This document shows positions 11,701 to 23,990 of a stretch of 64,000 bases of DNA, one piece after another. The stretch spans positions 372,001-436,000 of the forward strand of contig ML682031.1 in the NCBI GenBank assembly GCA_007922195.1, written 5' to 3'. Every line of letters begins with the position of its first letter. The first letter of the stretch is position 1. Both the position numbers and the translations under genes were made by a program. A model generated the notes under the pieces. That model saw nothing but the letters and a program-made list of their open reading frames with translations. It had not been told where the DNA came from and did no database searches. This DNA is from Podocnemis expansa (Eukaryota > Chordata > Testudines > Podocnemididae).

Positions 11701-14548
11701 CACCAGAAGGTGAACCAAGGCAATCCTTCCCAGTGTGTGAAGACCCATTAAAGCGAACCTTAGACAAATCAGAGTCGCTAATATTGAGATTTCTCTTTCA
11801 TTAGACTTTTCTTAGGATTCAGGACTTAGGGCCACTAGAGAAAGGGCCAGAGCAGGCAATGACCAATGAACTGAGCACACCTCTCAAAATGAAGCTTGTA
11901 GCTAGAGCTGCTCAACTTTTTCCTCAATTTCTGAAGAATTTTCCTTTTAAACAATTCATCCATATCTAGTAGTTTCACACAGACTAAGAGGGGCTCTGAG
12001 CTATAAGCATTCAACAAAGCAATTTCTAAACCCAAGGGGCAGAATTCAAATTTCTTTCTAAGTTTCAGTTGCAGTTCTTCCACCTGCAGGTTTAGGCAGA
12101 GAAGCACCTCTGCCCAAGTGATAAAAGGTTTCTAAGTTGACCTCCAGACTGCAACTCCTCCAAGGCAGGTATCATGTCACCTGTTTGTTATGCTGTCACT
12201 TGGTGCTATATTCATAATTTATTTTACCTTGTTCAATGCTGGGAAGAAATAAAATGAAATGATTAGACCCTCTCACAATGGCTATAGGTCTATGAAAGTA
12301 CTTTGCCCCTAAATTCAATTCACATCTCAGTATGGCATACAATGTTAGCAGTGCAGATGAGGGCCCAATTCAGCATGCGCAATCATTTCCACCAATGCCA
12401 TGTGAGCAAAGAACTCTTATCAGATCAGAATGGTTCAGTTCTATATTCATTTTGCACAGGTGAAAAGGACTACAAAAAGGTGCTGAGTAAAGTAGATATA
12501 CGGTAAAGCCCAGATGGCAGCTCCCTCTTCCTTTCCCCAAGGGTTTTTAGGACACAGAATGAGCAGTTTTTCTACATTGTATCGCTAAATCCTTTATACA
12601 CTCATCTGAAGTCCAGAGTCTAACAATTTTTTAGTATTAAACCCATAACCTCAATGTTAAGGTTTCTGCAGGAGGACCCTGAGGGTTCCACAAAGCTGAA
12701 AAGCAGCATCACAGAAGGGCTAGGTTCAGAGACAAGAAGTGGTAATCATGGCCTTTTGCTTTTTGCAGCATACTTCAGAAGAAAGCAGGAGAACCTGCCC
12801 TTTGACAGCTGGAGAAAGAAAGCCTTTATTTTCCCCCTACTTTAATCTCAGACTCTGCACATCTCAGTCCCATAGCCTGTGTGCAACAGGAGTGTGCAGT
12901 CTCCTCTTTCACTGTCAGCTGATGGCATCTGAAATGGTCGTGGAAGGGTGCATTTCAACATACAGCAGTGGATAGAAATCATAACGTATTCAATTCAGAA
13001 CATGGCAGACAGCAGCTACCCCAAGTGCTATTGAAAGATCCCCTTATGGCTTTATTTCATTCTCCAGCACTTGACTTCCAAGCCTGTTTTCCTCTGACAA
13101 ATTGAGAGAGGAGAACACCTGCTTGTGTATTCTTCAGGCAAAACAGAAGGAAAACTATTTCCAATGTAACCATTAGAGAGGAATTTAGGGACAGACACTT
13201 TCAGCTTCTCTACTGTCCCTTCTCTACTTCTACTTCTGTCCACCTATCACCACCACAGGACAAAAAGCCTGTTGTGATGAATGTAGGAGGAGCAAAGAAT
13301 GACAGAATGGCTTCACCAAGCCAAAACATCTGATATGTAACATATGCATATTACTCAGTTCAGCTCCCAAGTGTTTTTATGGAAACCGTATATATTCCCA
13401 AGCGACTTTTTTAACTGCAGGATAGCTGGGGAACCAGTCTAAAAAAGTTAACAAACCAAAAATTAAAAACAGCTGAGCTGGACAAAATAATTCTTCCCAT
13501 CTGGTGGAAGACAAGATAAAACTGGGATGTTCAGCTGGCAAAGCATTATTTATAGCATGTCTAATGTCCCAAGTTACTTTCCACCTCCCATCCACCCCCA
13601 TTTCCATCTGCTGATAGGATAGAATATCTGTTGACTGAACACACCAGGACACTTACATATACCATGTTTCTTATAATAATTCCATTCTGAAAAATTTGGG
13701 CCCTGAAAGATCAAGTGACTGATGGTACGGCCAGAAAGTCAAACAAAGTTCCTGTGCCCTGAAGAGAGTTCCCGAAAAAATGATGCTATAGATAATCAAG
13801 AAAAAATTTCCTTTCCTTTTAGCCTTACCCCAATATTCTATGGTCCACACAGCCCCTGGGGGGGGAGGGGGAAAGTAATAAGGCAATATATAATCCAAAA
13901 GAAAACAATGCCATAGATAAGTGCTTTATCTAGTTTGTTTAGTATAATTATATTAAACTGATCACTCTACTGAAACTAATAATTACAATCTGACATCTCT
14001 GTTTGTGAGATCAATGCAGTTGGGTATTCAGAGACAGTGTCTTCTTATCGCAACTCTAAGTAAACATTCGACTTTCTTCAGCTCACCTAGTAAGCTCACA
14101 AAATCAGGAATGGCCTGAACGTTTTTAACATGTTCAATGCCCAGGACACCTTTGCAGTCATCAATTAGTACCACCAGATGCATGTTAACACAACTAAGGA
14201 TTTTCAGATGTCTACTTGGAAGCGTATCTTGCAATGCATCACCCCTCTTTATGCGCACACGTAATAGATGTATTAACACTAATAGCCCCGAACTGTTCTC
14301 ATTCCAAAGAAATAATTAGAAAGCCAGAAGCAACACGGAACGCAATGGCACCCATATGCTAAGGTAAAGGGCACATTTCAAAATGTCTAAGTGTTAATAG
14401 GAGGCAGACAATCCAGCAAGTCAATGATGATGTCGTTTTAAATTTATATAGCACGGGTCTCTAGTTACGAGCTAATTTAAATGCTGAAAGTCAGAGAAAA
14501 GAACTGTTTCAGTTCATTCCTCTAACAACATAAAATTATTCCTTATGG
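11701..14548. other. No gene seen; unique sequence
   Basis: Nothing was recognised with confidence. A plus-strand block at 12673-12741 begins after TTTCTGCAG and ends before GTAATC with an open frame, but it lacks a good polypyrimidine tract or any partner exon on that strand. A poly-G run (13858-13871) is low complexity. Confidence 0.4.
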
Positions 14549-14708
14549 CAGCAGTCCTCAACCACTGTGTCACCGCACAGCGGTAAGTGTCTTGTGGAGA
14601 ACTAGGGAGATGATTGAATTTGGCCTGGGGAGGGTGGGCTGGTGTGTCCTGTAGGGTTGCAACATGCCACCACCTGTGTCACAACCCACAAAAGGTTTAG
14701 AACCACTG
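14549..14708. mobile_element. hAT-type MITE, CAGTGGTTCTCAACC family (160 bp)
   Basis: The ends CAGCAGTCCTCAACC and GGTTTAGAACCACTG are imperfect inverted repeats. They are flanked by CCTTATGG (14541-14548) and CCTTATAG (14709-14716), a 7/8 target duplication. The body, with GGGCTGGTGTGTCCTGTAG, also occurs in the copies at 26751 and 50206. It is non-coding. Confidence 0.85.
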
Positions 14709-14881
14709 CCTTATAGAATATTTGATAGTGCTTAATTCAAGTTTAGTTTTAAACATCGAAGCAAGGGATTTTTCCCACCATGCTAGTAGATCTCACCATC
14801 AGAAACTTTTCTGGAACCCCACTGTATGAAACTAATGTCCAGAAGACCATAAGTGCTAGGAATGACCATCAAATAGGGCTG

Positions 14882-15099
14882 CAGTGGTTCCCAACATTTT
14901 CTCTGCCATGGCACACCTTGCTCCCTTTAATTAATTTGAGGCAGACCACCATATAGTTTCCAAATGAATTCATGAATATTCAAGAGCCAATGAGCCAATC
15001 CAGAGGTCTTTGAGTAGTTTTTCAATAAATGTTGTGGCACACCTGGTCAGACCTGACGGCACACTTGTGTGCCATGGCACAATGGTTGGGGAACACCAG
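14882..15099. mobile_element. hAT-type MITE, CAGTGGTTCCCAAC family
   Basis: It begins CAGTGGTTCCCAAC and ends GTTGGGGAACACCAG. The body (GGCACACC, CCATATAGTTT, TTTGAGTAGTTTTTCAA) matches the reverse complement of the element at 38680-38888. The target duplication is not clear (weak 5/8), and the 3' boundary is good to a few bases only. Confidence 0.75.
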
Positions 15100-15114
15100 G
15101 ATAGAGTAATAAGT

Positions 15115-15337
15115 TTCCAACAAAAGGTTTCCTCTGGAGCATGGGACAAGGCTCACCTACTGGTGAATTCTCTGTAGTTTAACGTCCTTAAATCATGATT
15201 TGAAAATGTAAGTAACTCGGTTACAGGTTAGAGGCTTATTACTAGAGCAGGAGGATGAGGTTTTGAGGCCTGCACTGCGCTGAAGGTCAGACTAGATGAT
15301 CATCCTGGTCCCTTCTGACCTTAAGAGTCTATAAGAG
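15115..15337 (+). mobile_element. CR1-like 3' terminal fragment
   Basis: The block AAATCATGATTTGAAAA...AACTCGGTTACAGGTTAG ends in GGTCAGACTAGATGATCA and GTCCCTTCTGACCTTAAGA. This is the standard 3' terminus of a reptile CR1 subfamily. Only the last ~220 bp are present, as expected for 5' truncation. Confidence 0.75.
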
Positions 15338-15530
15338 GGCAGCAAACTGGAAAGTCATAGGATCTGGGTTCTCTGGCATGTTGCTGACTGGCTGCCAGTA
15401 AGTTGTTTTTGTGCCTCAGTTTTAATACATGTAATATGGGCATCATAATGCTTACTCTGCTTGGTAAAGTGCTTTGAGATCTGTGGATAAAAAAAGGACT
15501 ATGTTCATTCAAAGTATTATTTAATTTGTG
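15338..15530 (+). mobile_element. MIR-like SINE remnant
   Basis: Contains TGTGCCTCAGTTTTAATACA and GTGCTTTGAGATCTGTGGAT, the core and 3' wording of MIR/CORE-type SINEs in reptiles. The tRNA-like head is not intact. Confidence 0.65.
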
Positions 15531-16789
15531 ACTCCACCAGATAACTGCCAGATGAGAAACACATTAGCCATATATAGCCCATATAAATTAAACATTGGTC
15601 AGTATACACAGGAAGGTCCATTTTTCAGTATATTGGACTATAACGACTAATTAGATAAAATTAAAATTGTTATAGCTCCCTTCCTTCTACACAAATCATA
15701 CAAATTTCATGATATAATTTGGTCTGTACCCATCTTATTTTAAAGCTTCCTTCATCTTGGTGTAGTTACTGGCTTAATACATGCAATTAAAAATATATTG
15801 TTAAAAGAATTAACAGCCCACTTTCAGAATCAAGATCATGAAAACGTCACTACTGGATAAAACTATTAGTTCTTATTCCACACGATTGGACCTCACTCCA
15901 GACATACAGATATCCCATAAGCGCACACCTGGTCATGCGTTACTTATTAGTTACTTAACCTGGGGTTATTTAAAATAGGCCTCCCTTATCCAGCTGCAGG
16001 GAAGGCTGCAAGTACACTATAAACCAATTATTATCTAAATTACAGCTTTTCCATGTATTATCAGCACATCTGCTATTAAAAGAGAAATATATAGTTATAG
16101 TCTAGGGAAGAGGCCATTTGAAAGCACTTATATATTCATTAAACACACAAAGAAAGTGACATTTGTTACATTTAGTCACAATCTCTCGATGCCACTGAGG
16201 TGCAATGAATACACAGCGCTTACACAGGAGACTTCATCCAGTAGCTGTTGCTGACAATTAAGTCAAACACAACTACACAATCACTGCAATTAAAACTCCC
16301 AGAGAGGAACGCGGGAAGAACTCCAAGCTCATAATCACTTACAACATTTTTTATATTATTTCAGAGAATTCAGTTACAGCGCATCAAGTCTTTGTTATTA
16401 TACTGTCAAGTAATTAGACTGAAATTTGAAAACACTAATGAGATCTTTGTAAAGTCCTTAAACTGTACCCGTTACATAGAGGAAACAAATTTAATGTGGA
16501 TTTTCCAACTAACTAGGAGTGAATTGCCACAAGCGGAGTTATCAGAGGGGTTTATGATGGAGAAAAGTAACAGAAACATCTGTTGTCATGATAGATTTCA
16601 CAGAACACTAGGGGCGGGATGGCGTAGAGGATTGGCAGCTGGACACTGAGCTTTCCAACATCAGATCATCCACGGACCACTCTCTCATTTCATAACAACT
16701 ACTGGTCATTACATTTTGACGGTCTATCTGAAATGACTTTGGGTTCTCGGCGCAGTTCCCAGTACATAAATATCTACATTACACAGAAA
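15531..16789. other. No gene seen; unique AT-rich sequence
   Basis: No exon or repeat end was recognised with confidence. At 16612-16670 the string GGGATGGCGTAGAGGATTGG weakly recalls a tRNA-derived SINE head but lacks a box B. Confidence 0.35.
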
Positions 16790-17159
16790 TAAACCAGTCC
16801 AATCAGGCCTATCTGGTAACCATGTCAGCAGTCTCACTAAGTCCTGAGCATCCCTGCCCCCACTAGATATGTTCTCTTATGGCCAAGAGAAAGGAAAAAA
16901 TGTTTACACACCCTTTTGCAACTGTTTCTCAAGATGTAATAAGTATGCCCATTGTATCGTAGATGTGCATGTGACTTTTGCAACCGTTCCTGCTGATGTG
17001 TGCCTGGTGCTCCAAGGAGATGGCACAGAGAGTGGAATCCTTCCATTCTGTCACGCTGGAAACCAATGGTAGATACTGATGAACAGCGATGGAGGGTGGG
17101 TCATGTAATGACATGGGTAACACATCAAAGAGCAAGCATTACAAAAAGGTAAACAAACA

Positions 17160-17840
17160 TTTTCTCTTCTTCAGGTGTCTACGTACATTCATTACCCTGA
17201 AATATCCCAATCTGTTATCGTAGGGACCCAAGAGTTTCTTTGGAAGAAGGACTGTAAAACTGCATTGCCTCTATTTGCATCTTCCTTGATTGCAAAGATA
17301 GCTCATAATGTCTGGTGACAGAATAGATGGACCCTACTTCTGAGCTGGAAATGTCCGTAACTGGGACATATGCAACAAACACTGTTCAGATGAAATGTTC
17401 TCTGATCAAGCAGGCCATGAAGTTAGGACATGGTGTCACTCCTTTGGCAGCAGCCTGGGGTTTCGAGGCTCTCTGAGTAGCAACTGGCTGACCCACATAC
17501 ATTACACATACAAGAGCTGTGCGCAAACCCTAAAAAGCTTTGCCCTATTGAAGTAAAAAGCTAAAGTTCAATCAATGTTTATGGTGTGTAGCTGTCGCTT
17601 ATCTCTATGCACATGTGGTTATGGGAAGAAAAACAACAGCTAGATGCACTGATTTAACCAAGAAAATCAGAAACCACTTTGAAAAGGAATTTGGTGTGAG
17701 GTCTCAACTGCACTTTGTCCTTATAGAAAACAGTGTACGGTGGATCCATGGCCAGTGCATTCAGTTCACCTACACTCCTGGAAGAGGTGATAACTGCCAA
17801 GAAGGCCACCTTTGCTGACAAGCGTAAAAAGGAGCACAAT
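17160..17840 (-). pseudogene. DIRS tyrosine recombinase, central and C-terminal part
   Basis: The frame 17654-17839 reads KVAFLAVITSSRSVGELNAL then DPPYTVFYKDKVQLRPHTKF, homologous to and extending the fragment at 3745-3974. Here the expected RRVSEL is RSVGEL, so the catalytic Arg position is changed. Beyond a frame break, 17160-17530 carries pieces such as ILFTRHYEL, matching the HTFTRHY-like block before the nucleophile region. It is inactive. Confidence 0.75.
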
Positions 17841-17879
17841 GCTAACAGATTTTTTTTTTTAAAGGGGGTGGTGGAGAAG

Positions 17880-18235
17880 TTTTCATAAATTCAAATAATA
17901 CCAGATTCAAATTCCAGGAAGGCACTGAGCCTCTGACAGGTGGAAATAAACTGCCCAGACCCATTACGAACCTGAAAGCAAGAATGTGCATAAAAAAAAG
18001 TCTTACTCTCAATCAGAAGGTGAAACACAAAGAAGTCCACCAAATTCACCACAAAACAGCTAACGCCTAGACCTGACTCTTGAAGTAAAAACAGCTAATC
18101 CAGGATCACCTGATCATTGAGCCCCAGCTGAGGACACATTACAGGAAACTGACCAGATGGTGAACTTCCAGAAAACACCATCCTGGCCACTATGGACATA
18201 GACGCTCTTTACAACAACATCCCACATTAGGATGG
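17880..18235 (+). mobile_element. Penelope-like element, reverse transcriptase fragment
   Basis: Near 18178-18226 the plus strand reads NTILATMDIDALYNNIPH followed by a stop. This corresponds to the Penelope-like RT block L.TLDV.SLYTNIPH, where the Asp is catalytic. Upstream bases around 18090-18160 resemble the preceding DT..FL block in broken frames. Orientation is opposite to the surrounding DIRS copy. The boundaries are approximate. Confidence 0.7.
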
Positions 18236-18555
18236 ATTACCCGGCAACCCCAAAAAAGGAGAAGAGCCATTTCCACCCCCACCCTACCACACAACTGCAT
18301 GAACCAGAACCAGCCCAGCAGCTTTGGCCCTTAAAACTGGCGTGCGGCGTGCAAGCAGCGCGCACTCCCTCCATCCCTCCCTCCGCTAGCAGGGCGGAGC
18401 AGTGCTCCCCGGCTACCCTCAGCCGGCCATCCCTCCCAAGAGCAGCTGATGGACAGCTGCAGCTTACGGAGGCGGGGCCCTGGAATGGCCCACTCCACGG
18501 AGTCCAGGCCCCTTCGACCCGGCCATCCCAGGGCTGAACAGACCCAATCCAGGGC
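18236..18555. repeat. GC-rich block, unclassified
   Basis: A sharply GC-rich, CpG-containing stretch with GCGTGCGGCGTGCAAGCAGC and a CCCTCCATCCCTCCCTCCG run. It lies between the Penelope-like fragment and the DIRS gag fragment. It could be part of another inserted element or a remnant CpG island. No inverted ends or open gene were recognised. Confidence 0.35.
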
Positions 18556-18559
18556 CTGG

Positions 18560-19380
18560 GAGTGAGGCAGCCTCTACTCAGCCTGGAGTGGCAAGGTCAA
18601 AGCAGCATGAGCATTGAACAATTACAGTAGTTGATGTGCAGAAACCTACACGTGATGACGACAATGACCTTGGACTGCCCAGGCATACAGGTAATATTTA
18701 CAAGTGACTCTCAGTCCTGAGGACTCCAAGAACCATGACAGTGGTCCCAGACTAAAGTGTTCCAGGGCTAATGGTCACAGCAGCTGAGGAGCTTCAATTT
18801 ACAGTAAAGGAAAAGGAAGTACCAATGGATGAAGTAAATCTCCCCCAGGGCCCCAGAGTTCACAGCTCAAGTCTACCCACAAGTCTAACCAGTATGACAG
18901 AGCAGAAAGCTAACAAGTGTGCTTTACCCTTAGTACTGGACTATTCTTCAAGAGACAAGTCCTGCACCTTGGACTACAAGGAACAGGATACTGAGTTGTT
19001 CTTGCATTTCTGAAGTCAGGACTATTCATAAGTCTTGGGCCACAAAGTTGACCCTTCCAGTGATGGGGATCCCCTCCAGCTTCGATCTTGTAGCAAGGCT
19101 GAGAGACTATTTTGGGAAGACTTTGCTGAGGCACTTCTCTTTGATAACCAAGGGGGTTCCGACTCGAGTCTCTGGGCTGCCTCCATGAGAATGCAAAGAA
19201 GATACTTGTTCCTCAGTTTCTTTGCCCTGGTTTTGAAACTACAACAAATGGAACATCTACCCCCTAATGTGACCCTCACCCAGGCACTTGAGACAATGCA
19301 GATGAGGGTCACTGACAGACAAAAGCTTTCTGCATGTGCACATATTCTAAAGCCCAGGGTCTTGGCATAGGTTCACCTTG
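18560..19380 (-). pseudogene. DIRS gag fragment
   Basis: The minus strand contains HLHCLKCLGEGH and, in the neighbouring frame, KTRAKKLRNKYLLCILMEA. This matches the DIRS gag zinc-finger-like motif CLKCLGE.H and the RARKLR stretch after it. It is the counterpart of 8040-8130 in the first copy. Frames are interrupted. Confidence 0.65.
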
Positions 19381-19700
19381 TACTGGGTGGGATTCAGAGG
19401 CCCTACTGATTAAAAAAAACAAAGTACAACTAAACAATTTAAAGAAAAAAACTATTGGCAAAATGAAAATAAGAAAAAGATTTTTTGAATGGCAAGTGAT
19501 GAAAGAGTGACAAAAATGGTGAAGCTGTTCACAAGAAACACCAACACCCTGACCCTGGATAGTGAGAAGGAACTGAGCATGAGGAGTTCAGTGATGGGCA
19601 GGGACACCCTAGGCACCCCATTCGGGAAAACTCTTACACATTGGCACACAAGATGTGTGGACACCTACGGTGTAATGGGCATACATAAGAACAGGAAGGA

Positions 19701-21085
19701 TAAGTGAAGCAGCATTGGAGACATTTTCACTAACTGTCCCTGTGGTCTACCACCTATGTAGATGGAAGAGTCTGACCTCCAAGGCTGCCAACCCACCTCC
19801 TTTGACAAGGTTTGACATTTCCATTAGAAATTAAAAGAATTTTCTCAAACACTGAAGTCTATCCAGAGCTGTGTTGAAGCAAAAATTCAAATGAAAATCT
19901 GAGTAAAGGACAGTGAGAGTGGACAAGAACCCAGATAAGTTCAGCTTTTCTCAGCAAGAGCTCCAGCAGCCCTGAAATCCCACACAGCTAGGTTAAGAAC
20001 CAAAAAAAACCCATTTATAATATTGTTAATTGGGCCCAGAAGTACCTGCATGTTTTATACCTACTCTTCACCCTCTCCTCCTGTTGGTTTATGGGTACTA
20101 GTAGGAAACTGAAGCCTACATGCATCCCCTACTAAAACCAAGAAATACTGAAATCTGGTAACTCCAGAGAATGTGGTCAGGCATTGAGAAGGCAAGACTG
20201 TGCGATACTGACACTAGGCACACAACACCACACACAGCAGCTTGGATTTGCAAGTCACTTGCTCTCAGCTCATCAGCCAGATCCATAAGACTGATGATAT
20301 GTTGATTTGGTGAACTGCCATGAAATGAATTGTCAGGGTGATATGTTTAACAAAATGTGAAATGGGAGGATTGAAAGAGGCAAAATTTGGAGTAAATCAA
20401 CCAGGAGAAGAAATAATTAAACTTGCAAATCTCAGGTCTCTGCACTCCAACATATGCAAAATGTAGCCATCTGCTTTCCCAAATATTCTTTGCGACTACA
20501 CACATGACCCTCACCCCCAAAGTCTCAATCTCCTTCATGGACTATTCCATTCTCTCCAGGATCTAAATAAAAACTGATCTCTAGAGTCTAAAAGCCCTAG
20601 AAAAACTAGCTCAAGCCTCTCTCCTGGACCCTTCTCTCACTCTCTTCCCTGTCTACACACTTCTAGTGTTGGTCTTTGTCCAGCCATACGTTCTCACTGT
20701 TGTTGATGCAGAGTCCTTCTATGTTCCTACATCCAGAAGAGACTTCACCCAACTCATTCTCCTTTCACGTAAGATCTCAAAACAAAAACCAAACCACTTA
20801 GAAGCCTAAATCCCATTTTCAGAAATGATTTAGGCACTTAATAGCTGAAGTCAGTTTGACTTTCAATGACAGACACAAGCCACATAGACTCATATTTTCA
20901 GAGATATTTAGGAATTTTGGCTACTAAATGCCTAGTGTGTGTGCACACAGCAAAATAAAGCCTGCACAAAAAATTAAAACAGTGCTAATATTTTTATACC
21001 ACTTTAAGAAAGAGATGTCAAATAGCATCTTTCAAATAAGGTTTTGTAATTTATAAAATCATTTCCAACACCATATCAAAATAAA
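19701..21085. other. No gene seen; unique sequence
   Basis: No recognised exon or repeat boundary. Short tracts only. Confidence 0.35.
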
Positions 21086-21235
21086 ATTTAGATATTATTT
21101 GCATCATACACACTTGCTTTGTTGTGCTCACAAGTTTGACCATACTCACTGGAGTGTGCACAAATTTGGACACTGGCTCCAAAAATTTGCACAAAAGAAT
21201 CTTTTTGTGCACACAGCCTATGAGAAGTTAGAGGG
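21086..21235 (-). repeat. Short dispersed repeat ending GTGTTCCCTCTAA (reversed)
   Basis: On the minus strand it starts GTGTTCCCTCTAACTTCTC and continues with alternating TGTGCACA-type words. A similar start (ATGTTCCCTGTAAGCTGCG) opens the GC-rich repeat near 31762. The class is not known to me and the boundaries are approximate. Confidence 0.4.
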
Positions 21236-23417
21236 AACACGGCTCCTAAATCACTTACACATTGCAATGCTGAGCACAGCAGTGCCTAGATACTGCAGCC
21301 CTTGACCATTACTATATTTGGCTTGTATGCATATAATATGCTTTATCTTAGTCCATAGGATTATCTTTCTCTATAAATCCTCATTTTATATTATCTCACT
21401 TAGCATAAGTGGGTAAGTTAGCATAACTTTTCTTTCAGAAGCTGACAATGCAAGGAGCCTTGTAAAAATGACAGGCCTGTAGGCAGAGAATAGCTTGGCA
21501 AAGAAGAAGTAAAATATCAGGGAAAAGTGAAGCTGTTTGGATCAAACTATGCAGGTTTGTAGGGGAATACCAACTCAACGTGAGACCCTTTCACATTTCT
21601 GTAGGACACCACAAAAGCCACAAGATTTGTAAAGAGGCAAAGGGGAACATTCTAGCAGGGAAAAAACAAATACGTCAATTATATATATGAACCCCTGAAC
21701 CAATAACCTAAAAAGTTTAAGATTAAGACACATATTTGGGTAAGAAAGAATGACATAATTTAGCTTATTTTTAGAAAGGTAAGAAAAGGTATTTAAGACC
21801 TTACAATTCAGGAGAGAATTTGAAGCTTCTATTTCATCAGGCCTGAATTCAACTTCTAAAGAGAATGTCTTCACAGACCCACCAACTGACTTTATTTTAG
21901 ATAGGTTTTATTGTTTTATTTTAGTTAAATATATCAAGGTTACCAGGCTCTCTCCACTCCAATTGAAGCTTTTACATCTTACTTGAGGGGAGTCTAAGTA
22001 TAAGCCTCTGTAACCTGGATAATTTGTTATAGCTTGGTATTAACTGTATAGGATTTGCTATAATGGTGTAGAATCTGTTGTATTTGCATTGGTGTATATT
22101 CTGTTATTAAATCATAACATCATAATTGCATTGTCCTGTATTGTTCTGTTATTCCGTTGTAAGCTTATTAATTAGTGCTCTTATCAATTCATGCTGATAG
22201 CAAATAAAAGAATTGTTATAAAATCTTAACATCTGAGTACCCTTTGTTCGTCTCTGGGAGTAGCCCTTAGTATATTGGTTTTAGTCTTGATTTATCCCCG
22301 ATCAGCTTCAGACCAGAACCCCTATCTTTCAAACAGGCTTGTGAAATCCATACTGGCTATTCTAAAATGCCACAGTAAAAACAGAACTTGGCTATAATAC
22401 CTTTGAAATTTTGGGTCTTTGACACTATTGTAAATTTTATTGTTTGCAAACTCATAACACCATACAAAGAACTATTATTGCTCTTCATTACCTCTGAATA
22501 CCACAGAGTGAAAATATAACAACTTTTCAGTTTAACATTTAATTCTGCAAATTGTTTTGGGGATTAAGCGTATACATAAAATAAAGTTGTAATGTAAATT
22601 CACAAACATCACATCCATACAGATATATACTAGTGGTATATTATAACTCATATTCACATACAGCCTGGAATACACAACAATTAAGTTGAATAAGTATAAT
22701 TTTTTTAAAATCCTGTCATTACAGAAGAATTACATTCCATCAACAGTCATTCCTTAGAAAGAACCAGCTTGGACACCTAGAAATCCTCCAAGTTCGAGTT
22801 AGTAATTCAAACAATAAGCCATCCAAGTCTTTCAAGCATCTATCTTGTTTTATGCTCTGTAGCAGGCGCCTTAGCTTTGAATTCAATGATTTATTACTAT
22901 ACAACCTAAGCCCCTGATGAAATTACACTGCTGATTTGTGCCCTCTTTGTGCACAGGGGTCTCCTGGAACCCAGATTTTGGATTAAATGCTTCAAATTTC
23001 AGCTAAAGGGTGACCTTTCACAGGACAAGGGAAATGTTAATTCACACTCACCTAGATATCTTTAACCCTAGCTGAAAGCAGGGCTCCCTTCAGCTTCCTG
23101 CCACCCTCTCACTGGAAAGTTTCCTCAGGAAACTATCAGATAGAATCGAAAAGTAAAAATAAAAGTGAGATAGTCAAAACAAGAGGAAAGCAAATATTAA
23201 TACAGCTGTTACTGGAGTCTTTTTTTTAAAAAATTCACATTAGAGATCACTACAATGGTTTCACATCCTTTATTTCTTTACATGGATTCAGCGCCGGTGA
23301 AAGGTATTGCTGTATCTAAATACTTACGTTTATTCATTGCCTAGGGACACCACGGGATGGTACCAAAGGAAATTTCATCTATGTTTACACTTCTGGCTTT
23401 CTAAGTATTTCTGCAAA
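21236..23417. other. No gene seen; AT-rich sequence
   Basis: No exon was recognised. The stretch 21945-22345 has a polyadenylation-like AATAAAAG near 22205 followed by TCTCTGGGAG, which could be an old solo LTR, but no TG...CA ends or target duplication were established. Confidence 0.35.
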
Positions 23418-23990
23418 ACAGCGAGGAGTCTCATAGCACTTTTAAAGACTAACAACTTTATTTATCGCATGAGCTTTCATGGGTAAAATCCCACTTAGTG
23501 AGATACATGAAATAGAAACTACAGTATGTAGGGGAATATAGAGATGCAGAGAAAGGGAAGTTGCAATGTTAGTTCAGACTTTTTCAGCAAACCAAGAAAG
23601 CTGTTTTGATTCAACCAGTGTGGAACAACAGATAAGAAGGTGGGGAAGGCTAAAAGAAAGGAAAATCATCTTTTGATATGATTGAGCCAGCCCAAATCTC
23701 TGTTCAGACCTCATTTAGTGGTGTCAAATTTGCATATGAATTGTAACTCTGAAGTCACCAGTGAACCCCATTCATAATGCTATCTGGGTTCTGTTACGCT
23801 GTGCATGAAAGTTCACCACAGAATTACTACCTGACAGAGCAAGACAGCAGTTCAATCTCCACAGTTAATTCAAATCTTGATCTTTTTGTTGAAATTACCA
23901 GGGAGTCTACGGGGCTGCTGCTTTTTGTGATGAAAGTGACTAACTGCTAGGAACTGGGCAAAGACCATCAACTCATTTCACATAAGCAAG
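23418..23990 (-). mobile_element. Penelope-like element, 3' part
   Basis: Read on the minus strand, a remnant of the GIY-YIG domain C-terminus (ACTTCAGAGTTACAATTCAT, then TTTGACACC) is followed by the 3' UTR with CACTAAGTGGGATTTTACCC, GAAAGCTCATG and TTGTTAGTCTTTAAAAGTGC. The same terminal words occur in the copies at 24942, 25238 and 25964. Heavily mutated. Confidence 0.7.

Larger units (their letters stand above)
16790..19700 (-). mobile_element. Second DIRS copy, internally deleted and interrupted
   Basis: Minus-strand order: 5' end (19700-19460, with GTTCCTTC after CTCA), gag fragment (19380-18560), then foreign material (18550-17840), recombinase (17840-17160) and 3' terminal region (17160-16790). 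RT and RNase H are absent. The 3' region near 17160 (TACGTAGACACCTGAAGAAG) matches the remembered DIRS 3' terminal wording. A Penelope-like RT piece and a GC-rich block occupy the middle. Confidence 0.7.

Noticed and set aside
12673..12741. Plus-strand exon-like block after TTTCTGCAG
   Set aside because: Open for 23 codons with a GTAATC donor, but the pyrimidine tract is weak, the strand has no partner exon, and the residues match no family I know.
14028..14279. Minus-strand 83-codon frame
   Set aside because: Looks fairly protein-like but shows no family motif, no splice sites and no neighbouring exon. Treated as chance.
16612..16670. tRNA-derived SINE head
   Set aside because: Too short and diverged, with no B box or SINE body.
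21945..22345. Solo LTR
   Set aside because: It has a polyadenylation-like signal but no terminal TG/CA pair, target duplication or second copy in the window.
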